Shown here piece by piece: positions 58,343-64,000 of a DNA stretch of 64,000 nucleotides. Both the position numbers and the translations under genes were made by a program. Origin of the DNA: Haliotis asinina (Eukaryota; Mollusca; Gastropoda; Lepetellida; Haliotidae); contig NC_090295.1 of the NCBI RefSeq assembly GCF_037392515.1, positions 20,724,001 through 20,788,000 on the forward strand, in the 5' to 3' direction. Position 1 is the first letter of the stretch; each line of letters starts with the position of its first letter. The notes below the pieces were generated by a model that saw only the letters and a list, made by a program, of their open reading frames with translations, did not search any database and was not told where the DNA came from.

Positions 58343-59900
58343 TTATAGAGTATCCCTGGTGATATTTTGAACACTGAAACCCCTCTCAACAGTTGCTGTT
58401 TGGAGGGGCAACAGGACAGCCACTTGTGCAATCTTGCACAGACTTGGGAAAGTATCAGGGTGTCTTGACGACAGTATCTGCCATAACTGACAGATACTTG
58501 TACAAGGATAATGGTGTTGATGAACCATATCCTTGCACAATGCCCATTCTCTGATGGTCTCCTCAGCGTCTACAAAGGTGTTCTCACAATGACTGTAGAA
58601 GTCAATGATGTTTTGGAGTTGTTCTGCACCCCAGTGTTTTCTAGCATCTGCAAGAGCAAATGAATGTCTAGAAAAAACTAACTCCGGCCATTTGCACATC
58701 AGTTTTGAAATGTTTGTATCATCACAATGTGAAAATAATCTTACTTTCATAAAGTAGACTGAAAATGATTAAATATGCTTAAAATGAATCTACAGTCTAT
58801 TGTAAAATTGGGTATTTTATGTATATATTTTCTTAAAATATAATGTAGCGTAATGAAGCTTTGTCTGCTTTCATCAGATTAGCCAAACTGATAACACATT
58901 TTACAGTTATTATATTACCTTCAGACAAGAAAGACAGTCCTCTAAGTGACAGGACTGACATGCATGTGACAACGTCATTAGTCACAGCTGGGAGTCTGCA
59001 CTCAAGCTCGCTCATGAGGTTTTGTGGGAAAGCAGCCCTAACATTTGAGAACTGCTTCTCAACGCCAGCCTCTGATGTTATTGGAACACCATCAAACTCG
59101 CAGCTTCCCTTCGGACACAGACTTTCAAACTGGAGAAGTGCTGGTCCATTTTCATCCTTCAAATACTGTAGTTGCTAGAACAGAGTAACATGCAAAGTGA
59201 GACTTTAGAATAAATTATCAATAAAGCGGTATTTATCTTATTATCTTGAGTAAGAATCTAGTAAGTGAGTAACTGCTGTTTCAAATTTGAAGAAAACTTT
59301 GCTTAAGATATTGTTTTGGTTGGAACTTATTACAAACATATAGCTTTGTGATACCTGTATAACAGCATCAACGGATGGCCTCATTGCAGCATGGTCTATG
59401 TCCTCCTTCTGAAACTGTATGTGACATTTTCACACTCAAGCACCTCCTCTAGTACAAAAAGACGTTTCCTTCGGACAGAGGATTTCTTGAAGAAGTAGAA
59501 GATGTCTGACAATGTCTCTTGAAATTTCTTCAGATAGGGAACATTTTCAGTAGCCTGGCTAGTAACCAGGGCAAGACGATGATTCCATCAATGCAGCACA
59601 TTTTGATGAGGCAATTTGCTCCTTTGCCAGAAGTATATATTCAGCATTGCAGATTGAACTGCACATTCCTTGTCATTCAACACTTTGGAGACAACTGTAG
59701 ACATGTTCTGTCTCAGAAATGTAGCTTGAGTAGCAGAATTGTGGTCATCAGCCTGCATGTGCTTGACCAGAGTGTAATGCCTATAATTATGGCAGCCAAC
59801 CGTAAATGCATTGTTCTTGCTTTCAGAAATACAGACATGGCAAGTCATGCCAAGTGATCTCTCAAATCCTAACCAGTTGTACTTTGTAAGCCAGCCACTT
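58343..59900 (-). pseudogene. hAT-superfamily (ZNF862-like) transposase, decayed
   Basis: Minus-strand pieces in order are: a TTF/BED-like zinc region with WLTKYNWLGFERS, then TCHVCIS and HMQADDHNSA (59870-59588); RLALVTSQATENVPYLKKF with LSDIFYFFKKSSVRRKRLF (59570-59430); SELECRLPAV to SLRGLSFLSEG (59162-58915); and a C-terminal dimerisation block with HPDTFPSLCKIAQVAVLLPL and TVERGFS (58460-58343). Frames change between blocks and the catalytic middle is largely missing. The C-terminal block is the most intact. Either a dead transposon or, less likely, fragments of a domesticated gene. Confidence 0.82.
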
Positions 59901-60156
59901 TGAAATCACTTTTCCACTTTTTGTTTCTTTTGCAAAGGTTCGTTTTCTGTGTCATATTATTCACCAGTTTTCTCATATGGTAAAGATTTTTGAGCGGTAG
60001 TATTGACTAAACTTGCCTTAATACGATGGCTTGTCATCGCCGCCGCTGTCAAATTTACGCAAACGTAGTAAACGACTTCCTTATAAGGAAGTGCCGTATT
60101 TCACGGAACAATTTAAATAACCAACTTTCCCGGGCGATGATTATATATTCACTCAC

Positions 60157-60376
60157 TCTGACGAATTCTAAGAGAAAAAGCACAACAAATCTGTTGTAGA
60201 ATATCAAAATACTTAGAGTCTATAAAAGAAAAACAACGCCCATATTCAAGTTTATATTTGTTCGTTACCCCGTTCTGACAAACGGAACAAACAAACGGAA
60301 GAGTTAATGAACCGGAAACATTTATAAACATTTCACAGTCGTCTTTGACATGAAGTAACCCAGGACATGTACACAC
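60157..60376 (-). other. Unrecognised open frame ending at a splice donor
   Basis: Minus-strand frame of 73 codons (starting MCTCPGLLHVKDDCEMF), ending in CAGA/GTGAGT. It contains two C-x-x-C pairs (MCTCPG is C-x-C, FVCSVCQ is C-x-x-C). It lies upstream of the hAT remnant and could be its 5' exon. The product is not recognised. Confidence 0.3.
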
Positions 60377-60519
60377 ATATGTACGTCTTTGATTTGTGAT
60401 AGGAAATTAATACTGCTCGAGTCAATGCGTCCAAAAGACCCACACATGTTACGCTGGTGCGTTCAAACTCCTATATGTGCGTCCAAGACGCAAAAACGCG
60501 CTCTTCAGCCAACACTGCT

Positions 60520-61915
60520 GGCATAAATGTGATATTGCTGACTTTGTGCCACCCTGGTATAAGTGGACTATATGCAGCTGTGGTATAATATAATATTGGT
60601 GACTTAAAGCAGCCTTGGTATTAACGTAATACTGCTGATTATGTGCATGCAGTTGTATAAATGTAATATTTTTGGCTATATGCATGCAGTTGTATAAATG
60701 TAATATTTTTGGCTATATGCATGCAGTTGTATAAATGTAATATTTTTGGCTATATGCATGCAGTTGTATAAATGTAATATTTTTGGCTATATGCATGCAG
60801 TTGTATAAATGTAATATTTTTGGCTATATGCATGCAGTTGTATAAATGTAATATTTTTGGCTATGTGCATGCAGTTGTATAAATGTAATATTTTTGGCTA
60901 TATGCATGCAGTTGTATAAATGTATTATTTGCTATATGCATGCAGTTGTATAAATGTAATATTTTTGGCTATATGCATGCAGTTGTATAAATGTATTTTT
61001 TTGCTATATGCATGCAGTTGTATAAATGTAATATTTTTGGCTATGTGCATGCAGTTGTATAAATGTAGTATTTTTGGTCATATGCATGCAGTTGTGGTAT
61101 ATGTAATCTTGCTGACTTTATACAGTCCTGCTGTAAATGTAATATTTTTGGCTATATGCATGCAGTTGTATAAATGTAATATTTTTGGCTATGTGCATGC
61201 AGTTGTATAAATGTAATATTTTTGGCTATATGCATGCAGTTGTATAAATGTATTTTTTGCTATATGCATGCAGTTGTATAAATGTAATATTTTTGGCTAT
61301 ATGCATGCAGTTGTATAAATGTATTTTTTTGCTATATGCATGCAGTTGTATAAATGTAATATTTTTGGCTATGTGCATGCAGTTGTATAAATGTAATATT
61401 TTTGGCTATATGCATGCAGTTGTATAAATGTAATATTTTTGGCTATATGCATGCAGTTGTATAAATGTAATATTTTTGGCTATATGCATGCAGTTGTATA
61501 AATGTAATATTTTTGGCTATATGCATGCAGTTGTATAAATGTAATATTTTTGGCTATATGCATGCAGTTGTATAAATGTAATATTTTTGGCTATGTGCAT
61601 GCAGTTGTATAAATGTAATATTTTTGGCTATATGCATGCAGTTGTATAAATGTATTATTTGCTATATGCATGCAGTTGTATAAATGTAATATTTTTGGCT
61701 ATATGCATGCAGTTGTATAAATGTATTTTTTTGCTATATGCATGCAGTTGTATAAATGTAATATTTTTGGCTATGTGCATGCAGTTGTATAAATGTAGTA
61801 TTTTTGGTCATATGCATGCAGTTGTGGTATATGTAATCTTGCTGACTTTATACAGTCCTGCTGTAAATGTAATATTGCTGACTACTGCCCACTGTGGTAT
61901 AAATGTAATATTGCT
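60520..61915. repeat. 37-bp minisatellite with higher-order repeat
   Basis: About 37 units of 36-38 bp, core TTGTATAAATGTAATATTTT then TGGCTATATGCATGCAG. Outer units are diverged and inner ones nearly identical. A block at about 60840-61145 recurs at about 61570-61875, offset 730 bp, including the same odd units (TGTATTATTTGC, GTGGTATATGTAATCTTGCT). Confidence 0.95.
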
Positions 61916-62744
61916 GGAGTTAATACATCATATAATGAAAACTATAACATGAGCATTTTGTATTTAAACAAAATTTATTGGCATGATAGATGTCAAAAGG
62001 GTTATGCAAATTATACGTAAAGAGCACATTACAGTTCAAAATTTTGAAACAAAATCCGTTGAAATGAGGCATGCTGTCAACAAGGTTACACACTCTACTT
62101 CAGGACGGTTACTCTCGGCTGCTCAAGTTGAACGTAATGTCAGGCATGGAAAAGTGCTGTTTTACACAAATTAGTTTAAGAGTCACTATGTTTGGCAAGG
62201 TGGTTAGTGAGTGGGTATGGTTTTACGCCGCTTTTAAGAATATTCCACCAATTTCACAGTGGACAACACCGGAAATTGGCTGCACACTTTTCAGTCATGT
62301 GGGAATCGAACGCGTCAAGCGCGAATTAATAACACTTTTCTCGCCTTAACTAGAGAATCGAGCGAGCCATGAATATGGCACTGAAGAGTCCCGTCACCGA
62401 ATGCCAACCCCGGCCCACATGGCCACTGTAGCACTGAGACAGTCAGTCGTAAGTCTGTGTTAATGAATGGATTAACGGATCACCTCAGCGCTACTGTTGT
62501 CTTGTAGAACGGGGCTCTTCATACTTGATCAGATAAATTGCGCAAACAACAAACGTATCTTACCGCTTTAGCACAACAATAATCGGACAATACGTCGGGC
62601 TTGTTATGATCAACATAATATGATATACACGTAACAGAAATGTCCAATGAAAAGTTGTGTAAACTCTCTTCTCTGTTTATATTAACAACTTAGTAGCGGA
62701 AATCAATGACTTGAATGTTAGACTGTGTTAATAAGTGGAGTTCA
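61916..62744. other. Gene-free stretch
   Basis: Holds the SINE-B copy at 62204-62318. No coding segment recognised. Confidence 0.5.
62204..62318 (-). mobile_element. SINE-B copy
   Basis: GTTAGTGAGTGGGTATGG, TTTTACGCCGCTTTTAAGAA, TTTCACAGTGGACAACACC and GTGGGAATCGAACG give tail, body and B box in reversed order. Confidence 0.82.
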
Positions 62745-63835
62745 AGGTGGAGATTTCCGCCCTGGAGGACATAATAGGTCAGAGACCAATTTTACAATTG
62801 GCACCGATGATGTCATACACCCATGCCTATAGATATCTCGGAATATAGTTTCAGGAAAATCTTGACATAAATTTCACAGCTGGTGAAATTTCAAAATCTG
62901 CTAATCGTGCTCTTGGAGTTATTATCTGTAAATGTAAAGCACCTGGAGGAATGAAGTTTGAAGTATTCAACACCCTGTATGAAAATCTTGTCTAACCAAT
63001 TCTATCTTACGGAGCTGGAATATGGGGAATAAAACTGCAGCAATGTAATACAAAATAAAGCATGTCGGTTCTTCCTTGGTGTAGGAAGCAAGTCTCCAAC
63101 TCTGGCCGTACGAGGGGATATGGGATGGACATCCACATTAACAAAACAGAAGTTAGACATAGTACGATTATGTCGTGTTATCAGTAACACTGACAGCGAT
63201 CGAAACATTCATAAAATTTACACATGGTCTGACAGATTTCGTAAGTCATGGATTTACAGAGTAATCACAGCTATCCGATCCTGGCATTTACCCGTGACTG
63301 ATGTGTTTAATATAACTCAAAATGAAATGGATTCTGTAAAACATTGACTGTATTTATTGCATCAGTATGACTGGTTGAATCAATTATGGAACGACAGAGG
63401 ACTCATTAATGGCAACAAACGCCGCACATACCGTCAGTATAAACACTCACTTAACACAGAAACCTGTGTTAAATCTGCTGTTAGCCGGAGTGCTTTCGCT
63501 AAACTTAGGTGTGGGACATTACCTTTGGCTATCGAGACTGGACGGTACTCTCGCCCAATCGTGCCATTAGCAAACAGATTTTGTATTTTTTTGTGATAAA
63601 AATGAAATTAAAAATGAAACTCATTTCCTAACATGTTGTAATTTCTACAGTGACTTAAGATATGACCTATGGGCCTTTGCTGAATCTCTTCACCCATCTT
63701 TCTGTGAACAGGAACCCTCAAGCCAGCTATATATACTGATGAACAATCAACTCCATAATGCAACTCCATAACTGCACTTGTAAATAAGATGTACAAACGC
63801 CGAATGGCACATATGTATGGATAATTGTATGTAGT
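62745..63835 (+). mobile_element. LINE (non-LTR retrotransposon), 5'-truncated 3' end, decayed
   Basis: Broken frames encode the post-palm and C-terminal part of a LINE reverse transcriptase: YRYLGI, ANRALGVIICKCKAPGGM, ILSYGAGIWG, then KLRCGTLPLAIETGRYSR, LANRFC and NETHFLTCCNFYSDLRYDLW, a C-terminal Cys/His knuckle. Several stops and shifts separate these. Everything upstream, including the catalytic core, is absent. The clade is not decided. Confidence 0.88.
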
Positions 63836-64000
63836 ATTAAGTAGCTAATGTAATGTAATATAATGTATGTAAGTAATGTATGTATGTAGGGTATGCAGTA
63901 TATGTAATGTATGCAATGTATGTGTATGCAGTGTAGTTAGTGCATGTAATGTATGTTGTGTATGCGTGTAATTAGTGCATGTAATGTATGTTGTGTATGC
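63835..64000. repeat. Short-repeat tail after the LINE
   Basis: Impure ATGTAATGTATGT repeats reach the window end. CR1/L2-type LINEs commonly end in such short tandem repeats, so it is probably the element's 3' tail, later expanded. Confidence 0.8.

Noticed and set aside
60920-61952. Two nearly identical plus-strand open frames of 96 and 100 codons (YKCNIFGYMHAVV type)
   Set aside because: Translations of minisatellite units duplicated with the 730-bp block.

Overview
The window reads as eukaryotic, probably marine gastropod, genomic DNA. It is AT-rich and intron-rich, with a few split genes in a dense background of short interspersed elements, MITEs and minisatellites. At least twelve copies belong to one repeat with a head like GACCCGTGAAGGTCC and an (ACTC)n tail. 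From memory that repeat is very common in abalone (Haliotis), so I infer an abalone or close relative. I could not search to confirm this.

Layout. 1-25 kb: no host gene seen. It holds SINE copies, TIR elements (two TTAA-flanked elements, several MITEs), a degenerate MULE-type transposase (19.6-20.8 kb) and microsatellites. 25.1-33.6 kb, + strand: a five-exon gene for a 253-residue RHIM plus death-domain adaptor of IMD/RIPK1 type. Its third intron is almost filled by a 4.6 kb minisatellite of 75-bp units that looks derived from the gene's own exon-intron junction. 33.6-49.6 kb: putative 3' UTR, several minisatellites (one G-rich), MITEs, SINEs and one orphan exon candidate. 49.7-57.2 kb, - strand: a ZAP/PARP12-like gene with winged-helix-like N-terminus, five CCCH fingers and two WWE domains. 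It stops right after the second WWE, so no PARP catalytic domain is encoded. Upstream lie two candidate 5' UTR exons and a compact ETS/IRF/NF-kB-like motif cluster. 58.1-61.9 kb: a 37-bp-type minisatellite interrupted by a decayed hAT (ZNF862-like) transposase. 62.7-64.0 kb: the 3' end of a LINE with a short-repeat tail.

How it fits together. The two recognisable host genes are both innate-immune: a signalling adaptor that in known relatives leads to NF-kB, and a CpG-RNA-binding antiviral effector type. The effector gene has NF-kB- and IRF-like motifs upstream, which makes a regulatory link plausible but unproven. The repeats give clear mechanistic evidence: 11-13 bp target duplications show that the main SINE retrotransposes, and an empty-site paralogue shows exact TTAA target use by one DNA transposon. 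No tRNA, rRNA, CRISPR or viral element was seen.
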